Shown: piece after piece, positions 44,027 to 54,434 of the stretch
Position numbering within the stretch: position 1 is the first letter of the stretch
How the letters are laid out: every line of letters starts with the position of its first letter
Assembly: GCF_022531965.1 (NCBI RefSeq)
Contig: NZ_CP092831.1
Coordinates: 4,349,001 to 4,413,000, forward strand
DNA from: Paenibacillus peoriae
Lineage (GTDB): Bacteria; Bacillota; Bacilli; Paenibacillales; Paenibacillaceae
Length of the DNA stretch: 64,000 bases
Direction: 5' to 3'
Made by a program: the position numbers and the translations under genes
The notes under the pieces: generated by a model
What the model saw: only the letters and a program-made list of their open reading frames with translations
Databases searched by the model: none
Told to the model about the DNA's origin: nothing

Positions 44027-45337
44027 TTGCAACGCGAAATTCAAGTTAATGAAAAGCTACCGGCAGGACCTGGTTTCCTGCTCAGCGTACAGCATTTGTT
44101 TGCCATGTTTGGCAGCACTGTGCTGGTGCCGAATATTTTCGGCGTCGATCCCGGTATGATTTTGCTAATGAACGGTATTGGCACATTGTTGTACATCTGG
44201 ATCTGCCGTGGCAAAATTCCCGCCTATCTCGGCTCCAGCTTCGCTTTTATCGCTCCCGTCAGTCTTGTGCTTAAAAACAATCCCGGCGGCAACGGCTATG
44301 CTATGGCCCTCGGTGCTTTCATCATTACAGGTATTATTTTCTGCCTCGTCGCACTGGTGATCAAATATGCCGGAACCCGTTGGCTGGACGTCGTATTTCC
44401 TCCAGCTGTTATGGGCTCCATCGTAGCCTTAATCGGTCTGGAGCTGGTTCCGGTTGCAGCAGGCATGGCAGGCATTATCAATGCCGATCCTACTAAAGCT
44501 TGGACTCCAGATCCCAAAACGATTACTCTTTCGCTCGTTACACTCGGGGTTACTGTTCTGGGTGCGGTGTTGTTTCGTGGGTTTGCCAAAATCATTCATA
44601 TTCTGATCGGTATCGTAGTGGGCTATGTGCTTGCTTATTTTATGGGCATGGTCAATACACAGGCCATCGCAGACGCTCCTCTTTTCGGACATCCTGCAAT
44701 TACCACTCCAGTTTTTAATACCTCTGCTATGCTGACGATTCTTCCTGTTGCTCTGGTCGTCATCGTAGAGCATATTGGTCACTTACTTGTGACTAGCAAC
44801 ATTGTCGGGCGTGAGTTGTCCAAAGATCCTGGTCTCCACCGCTCTCTGCTGGGTAACGGTATTTCCACCGTCATTTCGGGTTTTGTCGGTTCTACGCCTA
44901 ATACGACTTATGGTGAAAATATTGGTGTCATGGCATTAACTAAAGTGTACTCTGTATGGGTTATTGGCGGAGCGGCTATCATTGCCATCCTGCTGTCCTT
45001 TTCAGGCACGTTCTCAGCGATTGTTTCTAATATTCCAGCTCCAGTTATGGGTGGCGTATCCTTACTATTATTCGGTGTCATCGCTGCCTCCGGTCTAAGA
45101 ATCTTCGTTGAGCAAAAGGTTGATTTCGCCAAGCCAACTAACATGCTGCTTGCGACCATCGTGCTTGTTGTCGGAATCAGTGGTACTACGCTCACTTGGG
45201 GCGCTGTAACCTTGAAAGGTATGGCATTGGCTACAATCATCGGCATCATCCTCAGCTTGTTCTTCAAGCTGATTGACGTGCTCGGCTGGTCCAACGATAA
45301 ATCACAGGAACCTTTAACCGAGAAAACACCAGATTGA
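44027..45337 (+). CDS. uraA: uracil permease, NCS2 family
   Basis: 436 residues from a TTG start with AAGGAG about ten bases upstream; no ATG is better placed. Many hydrophobic segments fit the 14-helix NCS2 fold. The two substrate-binding Glu motifs of UraA are visible: VVIVEHIGHL near 244 and TTYGENIGVMA near 291. It imports uracil with protons. It stands alone on the plus strand, divergent from relA, and ends in a large hairpin terminator. I saw no PyrR attenuator in the short upstream region, so regulation is unclear. Xanthine permease is the main alternative; the motifs favour uracil. Confidence 0.92.
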   Translation: MQREIQVNEKLPAGPGFLLSVQHLFAMFGSTVLVPNIFGVDPGMILLMNGIGTLLYIWICRGKIPAYLGSSFAFIAPVSLVLKNNPGGNGYAMALGAFIITGIIFCLVALVIKYAGTRWLDVVFPPAVMGSIVALIGLELVPVAAGMAGIINADPTKAWTPDPKTITLSLVTLGVTVLGAVLFRGFAKIIHILIGIVVGYVLAYFMGMVNTQAIADAPLFGHPAITTPVFNTSAMLTILPVALVVIVEHIGHLLVTSNIVGRELSKDPGLHRSLLGNGISTVISGFVGSTPNTTYGENIGVMALTKVYSVWVIGGAAIIAILLSFSGTFSAIVSNIPAPVMGGVSLLLFGVIAASGLRIFVEQKVDFAKPTNMLLATIVLVVGISGTTLTWGAVTLKGMALATIIGIILSLFFKLIDVLGWSNDKSQEPLTEKTPD

Positions 45338-45360
45338 TATCTTTTTTTCAACTTTAAAAG

Positions 45361-45448
45361 GCCGCTCCATGTTAGTTATGGATCAACACGCTCAGGCTGT
45401 ATAGACAAGCGTGTAAAGATCCATATCTCAATGGAGCGGCGTTTTTTT
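45361..45448 (+). terminator. long nested-stem terminator between uraA and the chemoreceptor gene
   Basis: Three nested perfect stems: GCCGCTCCAT (45361-45370)/ATGGAGCGGC (45431-45440), ATGGATC (45378-45384)/GATCCAT (45418-45424) and ACACGCT (45386-45392)/AGCGTGT (45408-45414), then GTTTTTTT. The convergent gene on the minus strand could use it too. Confidence 0.9.
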
Positions 45449-45474
45449 ATGCACGGCCTTTTTTTCTAAAGATA

Positions 45475-47532
45475 TCACACACGAAAGCGAGATACGACCT
45501 GATTAAGCGTATCAGAGACACCTGTAAGTGTCTTGACAGAGCTGTCCATACCTTCCAGATCCTTAAGCTGCCGTTCGGATCGTTCCGAGGCTTGCTCTGT
45601 ACGTTTAGCTGAAGCTTTCGCAATGTCTGCAAGATATCCAATAGAGGCTGCAACTTCCTCTGAACCTGCCGACATTTCTTCTGAGGCAGATGAAACCTCC
45701 TGCACTTCTATCGCCACCTGCTGAATATCTTGATTCATCGCAATAAAACGTTCTTCCACCTCAAGTAAAATAGATACTCCTTCATCCATCTCCAGAGCAC
45801 CCTGCTGCATTCCTTCCAAAGCTAATTTGGTTTCTTCCTGCATGGATCGGATTCGACTCGTAATTTGTTCCGCAGACTCGCTCACGTTTACAGCCAGCTT
45901 GCCGATTTCTGAAGCCACCACAGCGAACCCTCGGCCATGCTCCCCTGCACGTGCGGCTTCAATGGAAGCATTCAGTGATAGCAACTTGGTCTGCCCACTA
46001 ATTTCCTGAATCATTCCAATTATGCTGCCAATTTGGGCGGACCGCTCATTCAATGAGCTTACTACCCTGCCTGCCTCATCCATAGATATTTTCGCTTTAT
46101 GCATTCCTTGGTTGACCACGGTCAACCGTTCATTTCCTTGTTGTGCCTTATGTTCAATCTCAGTGGTAGCCTCGGATACATGCTGGATAGATTCAGCAAT
46201 ACGCTGTATGCCAACAGCCATTTCTTCCATCGCAGTCGCACTCTCTGCTGCTGCGACCAATTGAAGCTCGGCTCCTTCCTTCACCTGTGCCAGTTCTCCT
46301 GCATTATGCTGCGCATCTTTAGTAGCCCCAGAAATCTCTTGGGAAATTTTTATAGATACGCCTGAGATAACATCTGACTCTTCGCTCAAACGTGATGCCA
46401 TTCCTCTGGTTGCCGCAATCACCTTATTGATCCCGTCAGCCATTTGGCCAAATTCATCCTTACGTTGTTGTGTTAGTTCAACGCTGTAATCCCCATGAGC
46501 CATACGATTGGTTATCTGCATAATTTTTTTAATCTCTTTGATCATACCTGAATTGTTAATTAATAACGCTCCCATAATTAGCAAGATGCCTATAACACTA
46601 ACAATAAGAAGAAGTTTAAGCATTTCGTTCGCAGAGCGGTTCAAATCGGATTCTGGCAGTAATACGCCGATTTTCCATCCGGTTTGTGGGAGTGTTTCGT
46701 ACATTATCCGGTAGTCCTCACTATCAATGGGTACGGATAGTTGTCCGGACGTACCACTTTGAATAGATTGTGCTGCTTCCGCATTCATCGTTTTTGTTAA
46801 CGGCTCGCCTGCTTTTAAGGACGGAAGACCGGATGACAAAATGGCTCCATTCTTATCCATCAAGATCGCACTACCGTTAGCACCAAACTTCATTTTTTCA
46901 ATAAACGTTTGAATGTTTGTCATATTCAGGTCGCCAGTAATGACACCTAACAGCTTCCCTTCCCTGTCATAAAATGCTTTCCCTGCAGTAATCATATTGA
47001 CTTTCAGTCTGCTATCGTAAAAAGGCTCCGTAAAATTTATTTCCTTACCACGTTCCACGGCTTCTGTATACCATGGCTGTGTTAAGTAGTCATATTGTGG
47101 ATCATCATATTCAACCGTTTGCTTCACTAGCTGGCCATCTCTATGCACATATATGGAACGGTAAGTCACTCCCGGATCATACGCACCTTTAGCAAAATAA
47201 ATGCCCAACCCGTATGACATATCATTTAAAGCCAACTCTTGTTCAAAAAAACGTCCATAACCCTCAATGTTCATTCCTGCTCCCAGTTGTTCCGCACTCT
47301 TAGTCAGCATCGAAACAAGTAAAGCATGACGATCTACGTTAGCTGCAATATCCGTTTTAACCCTCGACAAGGAATGAGCAGCATTTTGGCTTATTTCCGT
47401 ATCTAGCTTCTGCTTGGCAAAAAAATAAGACAAAAAGCTGATTAAAATCAGCGTTATAAGTACAAGCGGAATCAAGGTAGAAAATGTCCGTGCCTGTAAA
47501 CTCTTAAATCGAAATAAACCCAATATGACCAC
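45475..47532 (-). CDS. methyl-accepting chemotaxis protein
   Basis: 685 residues from a GTG with AGGAG upstream. A short cytoplasmic stretch, a membrane helix near 20-40 ([17 protein letters not shown]), an extracellular double-Cache-like sensor to about 300 ([30 protein letters not shown]), a second helix ([19 protein letters not shown]), a HAMP domain ([20 protein letters not shown]) and a cytoplasmic signalling hairpin with [20 protein letters not shown]. It senses an external small ligand and signals to CheA/CheW. The Cache type often binds amino acids or carboxylates; the ligand is unknown. The gene converges with uraA. Confidence 0.96.
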   Translation of the reverse strand: MVILGLFRFKSLQARTFSTLIPLVLITLILISFLSYFFAKQKLDTEISQNAAHSLSRVKTDIAANVDRHALLVSMLTKSAEQLGAGMNIEGYGRFFEQELALNDMSYGLGIYFAKGAYDPGVTYRSIYVHRDGQLVKQTVEYDDPQYDYLTQPWYTEAVERGKEINFTEPFYDSRLKVNMITAGKAFYDREGKLLGVITGDLNMTNIQTFIEKMKFGANGSAILMDKNGAILSSGLPSLKAGEPLTKTMNAEAAQSIQSGTSGQLSVPIDSEDYRIMYETLPQTGWKIGVLLPESDLNRSANEMLKLLLIVSVIGILLIMGALLINNSGMIKEIKKIMQITNRMAHGDYSVELTQQRKDEFGQMADGINKVIAATRGMASRLSEESDVISGVSIKISQEISGATKDAQHNAGELAQVKEGAELQLVAAAESATAMEEMAVGIQRIAESIQHVSEATTEIEHKAQQGNERLTVVNQGMHKAKISMDEAGRVVSSLNERSAQIGSIIGMIQEISGQTKLLSLNASIEAARAGEHGRGFAVVASEIGKLAVNVSESAEQITSRIRSMQEETKLALEGMQQGALEMDEGVSILLEVEERFIAMNQDIQQVAIEVQEVSSASEEMSAGSEEVAASIGYLADIAKASAKRTEQASERSERQLKDLEGMDSSVKTLTGVSDTLNQVVSRFRV

Positions 47533-47650
47533 CTCTGCTCCTTTTTAATTATTTATCGACATTTATTTTAAATTTTTTATAACTATTCCCAATAAAAACA
47601 GTGGTAATTTGCACCAATCAAACAAAGTCACACCTAAAACGCTTCTAAAC

Positions 47651-47705
47651 AAAATAGCCCGATGGAGCAACTCTTTAGATAAAGAGATGTTCCATCGGAC
47701 TATTT
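47651..47705 (-). terminator. intrinsic terminator after apt
   Basis: On the minus strand AAATAGTCCGATGGA pairs with TCCATCGGGCTATTT (one mismatch) around an inner CTCTTTA/TAAAGAG stem, followed by TTGTTT. It ends the recJ-apt transcript. Confidence 0.8.
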
Positions 47706-47754
47706 AGGCAATCCATACATAATTATTTCCCGGGAAACCCAGGTTTCGAAATAC

Positions 47755-48267
47755 TTAATACGTAATCAGGGTGAATACATCTACGTCAGGCAGCTTCGCC
47801 CGACCGTTTAGATCAGACAGCTCGATAAGAAAAGCAGCCCCTGCCACATTGCCACCAAGCTGGCGTACCAAGTTCACGGATGTAGCAATAGTACCACCTG
47901 TAGCAAGCAGGTCATCAGCAATCAAAACATTTTGGCCTGGCTCTATAGCATCCTTATGCATCGCCAGCGTATCTTTACCATACTCCAAACCGTATGCTTC
48001 CTCAATGGTTTCCCCAGGGAGCTTGCCACTTTTGCGGATCGGAATAAAACCAACGCCAAGCGCATAAGCCAGAGGCGCACCGATAACGAATCCGCGTGCT
48101 TCTGGACCTGCAATCAAATCAATTTTTAAATCCGATACCAATTCCTTCATATCGTTGATAGCCTTGCGGTACAGTTCACCATTTTTCATTAGGGTTGTAA
48201 TGTCTTTAAAACTAATCCCTGGTTGTGGAAAATCGGAAATCACCCGAATATATTCTTTGTAGTCCAA
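47755..48267 (-). CDS. apt: adenine phosphoribosyltransferase
   Basis: 170 residues from a TTG at 48267; AGGAGG lies seven bases before it, and the longer frame would start inside sequence that serves as the ribosome site. The length is then that of the family. Motifs: [13 protein letters not shown] near 12, AGPEARGF for the substrate and the PRPP loop [13 protein letters not shown] near 115. It converts adenine and PRPP to AMP in purine salvage. It follows recJ by 69 bases on the same strand and precedes a terminator. Confidence 0.97.
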   Translation of the reverse strand: MDYKEYIRVISDFPQPGISFKDITTLMKNGELYRKAINDMKELVSDLKIDLIAGPEARGFVIGAPLAYALGVGFIPIRKSGKLPGETIEEAYGLEYGKDTLAMHKDAIEPGQNVLIADDLLATGGTIATSVNLVRQLGGNVAGAAFLIELSDLNGRAKLPDVDVFTLITY

Positions 48268-48336
48268 CTTAGTTCCTCCTACTGTAAACTTCAAATTAGT
48301 ATATACATTTTACAACATAAATTACGAAATAGTATC

Positions 48337-50733
48337 TCAAGACGCACCCTTCATAAGCGACATAATCCAGCTCGTCATCTGGGTGGTGTCCGCATCCAGC
48401 AAATACCGCTCCATTTCAGCCATATTATATAATTCCTGATAGCGCGGAGAAGCAGTTAAATCCCGCTTGGGCGGATTGGATACAAAACGGAATTGGCCAT
48501 CTGTACGCGTCATAAACTCAAGCTCTTCGAAGATGTCCAATACTTTGGATAACATGCGTACTGAACAGGAACACTGTCGGCTAAGAGCAGGCAGCATTGC
48601 CTTTTCATCAATAGGCTGTGTTCCCAATCGGGAAAGCACAACGTAAATGCGCTTGAACAGCTCTCTGTCTGGGCTTACGAGACGACCGCCACGCTCACTG
48701 ACCGAATGAAGGAGAAATACGTTTTCTACATTTTCAAAGGTAGACCATAATGCCTGAAACTGATCCGGTGTATCCGGTGGCTCCAGTACGAATAACGACT
48801 TCACAGAGTGCTGTGCATCTCTTTGACCATCACTGGGAATAACACTGCCGTCTTTATCGTATAGCCATAAGGATTCAGTGTCCACGGAGCTCGATGGACG
48901 AAGCCTAGAAGAAGGGTGGATCAACACCGCAACGTCTTTCTTTCTTTCCTCTATGCGTGGATGAAAGATCTTCAGTCCCCGCTCTAATTCGGCAAAAGGG
49001 TCCGACACTCCACGATAATCAAAAATTTGCGGCGCCTGCACTCGAATGTCCTGCATCATGAGCTGGAGAGACCTTTTACCGTTCCATTCGTTAATTGACA
49101 ATTCACCCAGCAGATCTATCTCCGTTTCTTGCTGTAAAAAATCAGCCAAATCGCCACGACGGAAGGCAATCGCGTCCAGCGATAAACCGTTCTGCTCCAG
49201 CAGGAGCTTCACATGATTTTTCTCACGTCCCATTTTACGAGCCTCACGCAATTGCAGACCCTGTAATACGAATCGTGGAGATGGATTCCCCATACCAAAA
49301 GGCTGAAGCAACTCCAGTTCTTCAACCACTTGCAAAGATACCTCGTCCAAACGACAGACCATATCAGCCTCAGCTACAGGAATGAGATCGTCTGGTGTCA
49401 AAATGGAACCCGCATAGCGGTTCAGCTGCTCTTCAAACAATTCCAGATTATCACAGGACAGCGTCATACCCGCTGCCGAAGGATGACCACCAAAATGCTC
49501 CATAAGCTCATGGCTGTCCGTAAGAGCACTGTAAATATCCAATGCAGGAACAGAACGGGCGGAACCTTTGCACATACCTGTCTCAGCATCTATACCCAGA
49601 ATAATGGTCGGTCGATAATAGCGATCCAACAGCTTGGATGCCACAATTCCGACAACGCCGACATTCCAGCCTTCACCAGCCAATACAATAACTGACGGTA
49701 GCTTGCCTCCGTTCAGTTTGGATGCCAATTGTTGCTCGGCTTGCTCCACAATACGTTCGACCACCTGTTGACGCTCACGATTGAGCAGGTCCAGCGCATG
49801 CGCAAGTTGGTCTGCTTCTTCCTCTTTTTCTGTCGTCAGCAGAGAAACGGCTCGTCCCGCATGATCCAGGCGCCCGCTGGCATTAATCCGCGGAGCCAAG
49901 GCAAATGCGATGTTGACTGAAGTCACTGTAGATATATCTACGCCCGCTACATGGAGCAACGCACGAATCCCCGGAAAAGCAGAGTTTCTCATGGATTGAA
50001 TCCCTCTGCGTACCATCGTCCGATTTTCACCATGTAGTGGCATCAGATCGGCTACCGTGCCGATAGCGGCGATTTCAAACCATTCCTCCGGCACTTCACC
50101 CAACAGCGCCTGAGCGAGCTTCAGGGCAACACCAACACCTGCAAGACCTTTAAATGGGTATGGGCAACCGGGGAGCTTCGGATTAATCAAAGTATATGCC
50201 TCGGGAAGTACTGCAGGCGGCTCATGATGGTCCGTCACAATAACGTCTATCCCCAAGGAAGTTGCATAAGCAATTTGCTCTACTGCACTAATTCCCGTAT
50301 CTACCGTAATGACCAGTGTAACTCCCTGCTGATGTGCCCAATCAAGGGCATGGTTATGCAGACCATATCCCTCGTTAGAACGATGAGGAATATAAATATC
50401 ATAGGAAGCCTTTAGAAAACGCATGAGCTGAATCATCAATGATGTACTGGATACGCCGTCCGCATCATAATCTCCATAGATTAATATATGCTCGCCACGT
50501 TCCAGAGCCTGACGAATTCTCGGCACAGCCTCTTCCATACCAAGAAGCAAAAAAGGGTCGTGTACATCGTCCACACTTCCGTACAAAAAGCGGTTTGCTT
50601 CCCCGGCGGTAGTGACGCCCCGGTTCACTAAAAGCCGGGACAACAATGGTGAAATCCCCAGTTCCCCTGTCAACAGCTGAGCCGCTTCCAGGTTAGCCTC
50701 TGGGGTCTTCCATCTGTACTGCGAATGAAGCAA
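48337..50733 (-). CDS. recJ: single-strand DNA-specific exonuclease RecJ
   Basis: 798 residues from a TTG with AAAGGTG seven bases upstream. DHH domain motifs: GDYDADGVSS near 86, TVDTGIS, VTDHHEPPAV near 165; DHHA1 domain with HFGGHPSAAGM near 430; an OB-like region (QLREARKMGREKNHVKL) and a C-terminal extension of about 230 residues usual in Firmicutes. It is a 5'-3' exonuclease of recombination and mismatch repair. It lies between the cation transporter gene and apt on the same strand with short gaps, so it is probably co-transcribed. Confidence 0.97.
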   Translation of the reverse strand: MLHSQYRWKTPEANLEAAQLLTGELGISPLLSRLLVNRGVTTAGEANRFLYGSVDDVHDPFLLLGMEEAVPRIRQALERGEHILIYGDYDADGVSSTSLMIQLMRFLKASYDIYIPHRSNEGYGLHNHALDWAHQQGVTLVITVDTGISAVEQIAYATSLGIDVIVTDHHEPPAVLPEAYTLINPKLPGCPYPFKGLAGVGVALKLAQALLGEVPEEWFEIAAIGTVADLMPLHGENRTMVRRGIQSMRNSAFPGIRALLHVAGVDISTVTSVNIAFALAPRINASGRLDHAGRAVSLLTTEKEEEADQLAHALDLLNRERQQVVERIVEQAEQQLASKLNGGKLPSVIVLAGEGWNVGVVGIVASKLLDRYYRPTIILGIDAETGMCKGSARSVPALDIYSALTDSHELMEHFGGHPSAAGMTLSCDNLELFEEQLNRYAGSILTPDDLIPVAEADMVCRLDEVSLQVVEELELLQPFGMGNPSPRFVLQGLQLREARKMGREKNHVKLLLEQNGLSLDAIAFRRGDLADFLQQETEIDLLGELSINEWNGKRSLQLMMQDIRVQAPQIFDYRGVSDPFAELERGLKIFHPRIEERKKDVAVLIHPSSRLRPSSSVDTESLWLYDKDGSVIPSDGQRDAQHSVKSLFVLEPPDTPDQFQALWSTFENVENVFLLHSVSERGGRLVSPDRELFKRIYVVLSRLGTQPIDEKAMLPALSRQCSCSVRMLSKVLDIFEELEFMTRTDGQFRFVSNPPKRDLTASPRYQELYNMAEMERYLLDADTTQMTSWIMSLMKGAS

Positions 50734-50766
50734 TCCTATTCACCTTTCTTTCATAGTCGTCCTGCC

Positions 50767-51723
50767 CTATTGAAGCAACGACGACACATCATTATCTGGC
50801 AGTTCATGATTGGATTTGTATGGATATCCGGCTTGATAAGAAATGAACTGCATTTGTACATGGGTCACCTGTGGAAAACGGGCTAACAGTAAATTTTTGG
50901 CTCGATCGGCGATTTCCTGCGCTTCCTGTACCGTAATCCGCGGGTTCACACTTATCGTTACATCCACTGTTATGAAATGCCCTGTTTCCTGGGCATGTAA
51001 GTGTTCAACCGTTACAATACCATACACCCGTTGAATCGTCTCCATAAAGCGTCGGGAGTCTTCCTCCTGCAAGGGCTGCGCAGGAACCTGGTAAGCGGTA
51101 TTCATTACCATCAAATATCCTTTACGCAGCACCAGACAGGCTACGAGCAAAGCTGCGGTTGGATCAAGATATAATAATGCAGGCCATTCCATTGCTTCGC
51201 CAGTCATTGCGCCGATCATGCCAATCAATGCAATCAACGATGCATACAGCGAGTAACGTTCATGGTTTGCGTACCGATCTGCTTCCTCTTTATGACCATG
51301 TTTAATCGAGTAGCGATATTGAAACTGAAATAGCGCTTCTCTCAATACCAACGCAATAAATACGGTAATTAATGCATACAGACCGGGTGCCTGCGGTTCC
51401 GAACTGCTTAATGAACGAACAGCCGAGATAGCTAGCTGAAGACCGCTCATCAGCACTAAAATAGCCAGTACCACAGATATGACCGTTCGAACCTTTTCAC
51501 CGTTTCGCAACCGTGCCAGCATTCCGTGCCCTGTAGCACCCTTGGAACACAGAAGCTCCTGCAAACGGGAAGCACTATCTGCAGCCGTGTGCAGTGCATC
51601 TCCCAACAACGCCTTGCTGTTTGCCGCATAACCGACGGCTCCCTTTAGAACAGCCAGCGCGAGATTACCTACAATCCCGCTCAACGCCGCAGTTTCCAAT
51701 GATCGGCTGCGTTCGCTATTCAC
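50767..51723 (-). CDS. cation diffusion facilitator family transporter (atypical)
   Basis: 318 residues from a GTG with GGGGG upstream. Six hydrophobic segments and a C-terminal cytoplasmic domain (VTVEHLHAQETGHFITVDVTISVN) give the CDF layout of divalent-metal/proton antiporters. TM2 has the metal motif GDALHTAADS. In TM5, where the family usually has HxxxD, the sequence reads HERYSLYAS, so the Asp is Ser. It therefore may not bind Zn in the usual four-residue site. It lies 33 bases upstream of recJ, on the same strand. Substrate unknown. Confidence 0.9.
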   Translation of the reverse strand: MNSERSRSLETAALSGIVGNLALAVLKGAVGYAANSKALLGDALHTAADSASRLQELLCSKGATGHGMLARLRNGEKVRTVISVVLAILVLMSGLQLAISAVRSLSSSEPQAPGLYALITVFIALVLREALFQFQYRYSIKHGHKEEADRYANHERYSLYASLIALIGMIGAMTGEAMEWPALLYLDPTAALLVACLVLRKGYLMVMNTAYQVPAQPLQEEDSRRFMETIQRVYGIVTVEHLHAQETGHFITVDVTISVNPRITVQEAQEIADRAKNLLLARFPQVTHVQMQFISYQAGYPYKSNHELPDNDVSSLLQ

Positions 51724-51861
51724 AACGTTTCCCCCTCAATCCTGAACTAACCCTTTCCCAATAAAGCTCAATCTAAAATAACCGAATTTCTCAAAATCAA
51801 AAACCATTCACATTTAAGTGCCACTACTGAGCCTTACTTAAGGTAAATCTTAAAACCTTAG

Positions 51862-51890
51862 AAAACCGCGCCCAAGCAGACGCGGCTTTC
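51862..51890 (-). terminator. terminator after secF
   Basis: On the minus strand CCGCG and CGCGG (51866-51870, 51881-51885) form a G+C-rich stem with a ten-base loop, then TTTTC. It closes the comN-secD-secF unit; on the plus strand CTTTCTCTTT follows, but no plus-strand gene is nearby. Confidence 0.7.
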
Positions 51891-51922
51891 TCTTTAATTT
51901 ATACTACTGGTATTTGCGTAAC

Positions 51923-52840
51923 TTAAGACTTTGCAGTTTTGGCCGCGCCCCCGCCAGCTGTCGGAGATTTTTGTTTTCCTTTCAATGCCACCCACAGCGG
52001 GCTGGCAATGAAAATGGAGGAATAAGCACCAAACAACAAACCAATGACCATTGCAAGTGAGAACATACGGATCGATTCGCCGCCAAATATGAACAAACAT
52101 ACGGAGGCAATAAACACCGTAAACACGGTTGCAAGTGACCGAGTCATTGTCTGCGCAATACTGTGATCAACTACCTGCTCTAAGTCGTCCCTGGACTTCT
52201 TCTTCGCAAATCGTAGATTTTCCCGAATACGGTCAAAAATAACGACGGTGTCATTAATGGAGAAACCAACAATCGTCAGAATTGCCGTAATAAAGGTCAA
52301 ATCCACCTCAAGCCGGAAAAGCGAGAAAATACTGATAACGAGGAAGGCATCATGCAACAACGAAACGATGGCTGCAATGGCAAACCGCCATTCAAACCGG
52401 ATCGAAATATAGACCGCTATGGCTACACATGCTAGCAAAATCGCCCATATTGCATTCTGCTCCAGTTCTTGTGCCATTTCCGTATCCACTGTATTGACCT
52501 CAAACGAAGCCTTCGGATCCAGCTGTTTATTAAAAGAAATCTTAAAATCATTCACTTGCTGATCCGTCAACACCTGTGAGAAGCGAATGCCGAAACGCTC
52601 TTTCCCCGGTGTATAATCTACCTCTTTACCGATTTTCTGCTTGTCCAGCAAAGTTTGGATCTGTTCCTGTGTAACAACCTTAGTCAAATTGACATCCACA
52701 TTGGAACCGGAACGAAAGTCTACCCCGTAATTCAAGCCGAATATTGACAAGCTTAGAATACCAAGCAGTGTGATAATAATCGAGAACGTGTAAAACCACT
52801 TGCTCATCTTAATATATTTCAAGTTCCAATTAAAGCGCAC
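51923..52840 (-). CDS. secF: protein translocase subunit SecF
   Basis: 305 residues if the GTG at 52840 is the start (AAGGAG ten bases upstream); a GTG three codons earlier is too close to that site. MRFNWNLKYIKMSKWFYTFS leads into TM1; the periplasmic-type P1 loop follows, then five helices with FSINDTVVIFDRIREN, a SecF signature. It works with SecD and SecYEG to drive late steps of export using the proton gradient. It overlaps secD by 11 bases. Bacillus has a fused SecDF; separate genes as here are usual in Paenibacillus and many other bacteria. Confidence 0.96.
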   Translation of the reverse strand: MRFNWNLKYIKMSKWFYTFSIIITLLGILSLSIFGLNYGVDFRSGSNVDVNLTKVVTQEQIQTLLDKQKIGKEVDYTPGKERFGIRFSQVLTDQQVNDFKISFNKQLDPKASFEVNTVDTEMAQELEQNAIWAILLACVAIAVYISIRFEWRFAIAAIVSLLHDAFLVISIFSLFRLEVDLTFITAILTIVGFSINDTVVIFDRIRENLRFAKKKSRDDLEQVVDHSIAQTMTRSLATVFTVFIASVCLFIFGGESIRMFSLAMVIGLLFGAYSSIFIASPLWVALKGKQKSPTAGGGAAKTAKS

Positions 52841-54086
52841 TGATATCACTCTCCTTCACACCAAAATACTTGGCCTTCTTCACAGCATCCGCTTTAACCA
52901 GCAGATTGAGTAAGAAGCGGGAGAAGAAGATATTCGTCAAAATACTGGTGACAATATCAACGATGAGCACCAAAGCGAATCCTCGAACGGAGCCTGTTCC
53001 CAGACCAAACATAACCGCTGCCGCTATAATTGTCGTAACATTGGCATCCATAACGGTACGGAACGAAGCCTTACTACCTGCAATGACAGAAGAACGAATC
53101 GTTTTGCCTGACTTGATTTCTTCTTTAATCCGTTCATACGTAATGATGTTGGCATCGACCGCCATCCCGATCCCGAGCACAAAGGCGGCGATACCTGGGA
53201 GTGTGAGTACAAATCCACCCAAGTAGAAAATCGCAAGCACTACCCAGGTATGAACGATGAGACAGAAACTGGCCACTAATCCCGGTACACGGAACATTGC
53301 AATCATAAATACCAGAATAATGATCGAGCCGATCAATCCAGCACGAATCGTCTGATCCAGTGACAATTGACCCAGCGTAGCACCTACACTCTGAGAATAT
53401 TTTTCCGTCAGTTTGAGCGGAAGGGCACCCAGATTAATCGTATCCGCCAGTTTATTCGCTTCATCACGAGTGTAGCTACCTGTGATTGACGCGCTACCGT
53501 CCGTTAATTCCCCACGCACTGTGGGTGCAGACAGCAATTCCTGATCAAGGAAAATAGCTAATTCTTTATTCAGAAGCCGCTTTGTGATTTCTGCAAATTT
53601 AGCTTTGTCCTTGACTTTGATACTAATCTCAGGTTGATTCAGCTGATCATAGCCTACAACAGCGCCATTCTCCACAAAATCATTACCGCGGAGCTCAATT
53701 TTGCTGTATTGACCTGGCTTCTTAGCATCTGCTGCCGTTGCACTGCGAAACGTTAATTCTGCAGGCTTTTTCAGCATGGAGCGAACTTCTGCCTCATTAG
53801 TGACACCAGCAAGCCGCACGCGAATACGGTTGCTCCCCTCTGTTGTTACTTCCGGCTCAGTCGTACCGAGCGCATTAATCCGTCTCTCCAGACTTTGAGC
53901 TGTTTGTATAAGAGACTGTCTGGTTACACTCTGCCCGGCTTCCAAAGGCTGGGCTTCATATAAAATTTCAAAGCCTCCCTTTAAATCGAGGCCTAATTTT
54001 AAACTGTTCAGTAGGCCCGGGCTTGTCCCGATCATAACACCAGTAGTTATGAGCACGACCACGATGAAACTTAGAATTCTCTTCAT
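52830..54086 (-). CDS. secD: protein translocase subunit SecD
   Basis: 418 residues from the ATG at 54086 (MKRILSFIVVVL, the usual SecD beginning); the frame is open for 18 more codons upstream but without a good site. TM1, then LKLGLDLKGGFEILYEA (the DLKGG motif), a large extracytoplasmic domain, and five C-terminal helices with GIGMAVDANIITYERIKEE. Partner of SecF. It lies between comN and secF in one transcription unit. Confidence 0.95.
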   Translation of the reverse strand: MKRILSFIVVVLITTGVMIGTSPGLLNSLKLGLDLKGGFEILYEAQPLEAGQSVTRQSLIQTAQSLERRINALGTTEPEVTTEGSNRIRVRLAGVTNEAEVRSMLKKPAELTFRSATAADAKKPGQYSKIELRGNDFVENGAVVGYDQLNQPEISIKVKDKAKFAEITKRLLNKELAIFLDQELLSAPTVRGELTDGSASITGSYTRDEANKLADTINLGALPLKLTEKYSQSVGATLGQLSLDQTIRAGLIGSIIILVFMIAMFRVPGLVASFCLIVHTWVVLAIFYLGGFVLTLPGIAAFVLGIGMAVDANIITYERIKEEIKSGKTIRSSVIAGSKASFRTVMDANVTTIIAAAVMFGLGTGSVRGFALVLIVDIVTSILTNIFFSRFLLNLLVKADAVKKAKYFGVKESDISAL

Positions 54087-54176
54087 TCCGTCCCATGTTC
54101 CCCTTTCATTCTCAATATTCCTATTATAGCTACCCCTCAAAAAGCAGTCAATTTGAACGCAAAAAAAGACCCCCTT

Positions 54177-54434
54177 CTATTCGAAAGTGGAGCCCCGTAA
54201 TGCGGACATAGTCAAATAGTTCATAAAGCTCGTCGCTTTAAGGGAAAGTATATCGTTAACGAGCTTGTGCAGCGGAGGAATACCCTCCTTTTCATATTTA
54301 TGGCTGACGCAATTCCACACGTCCTTACTTGTGACATGCTCATAGCCTACGAGAATCAACTCGTCCGCCTTACTTTGACAAAGCATCTCAATTGCGTCAT
54401 CCCAATCCTGCTCATCCAGCTCTTCCATACCCAC
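54177..54434 (-). CDS. comN: ComN-like post-transcriptional regulator
   Basis: 85 residues from a GTG with AGGAGG ten bases upstream (an ATG two codons later is possible). The sequence ELDEQDWDDAIEMLCQSKAD and VTSKDVWNCV are typical of the small family that includes B. subtilis ComN (YrzD), a regulator of comE mRNA that associates with the division site. Its place between secD and spoVB is the same as in Bacillus, which supports the call. It leads the comN-secD-secF unit. Confidence 0.85.
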   Translation of the reverse strand: MGMEELDEQDWDDAIEMLCQSKADELILVGYEHVTSKDVWNCVSHKYEKEGIPPLHKLVNDILSLKATSFMNYLTMSALRGSTFE

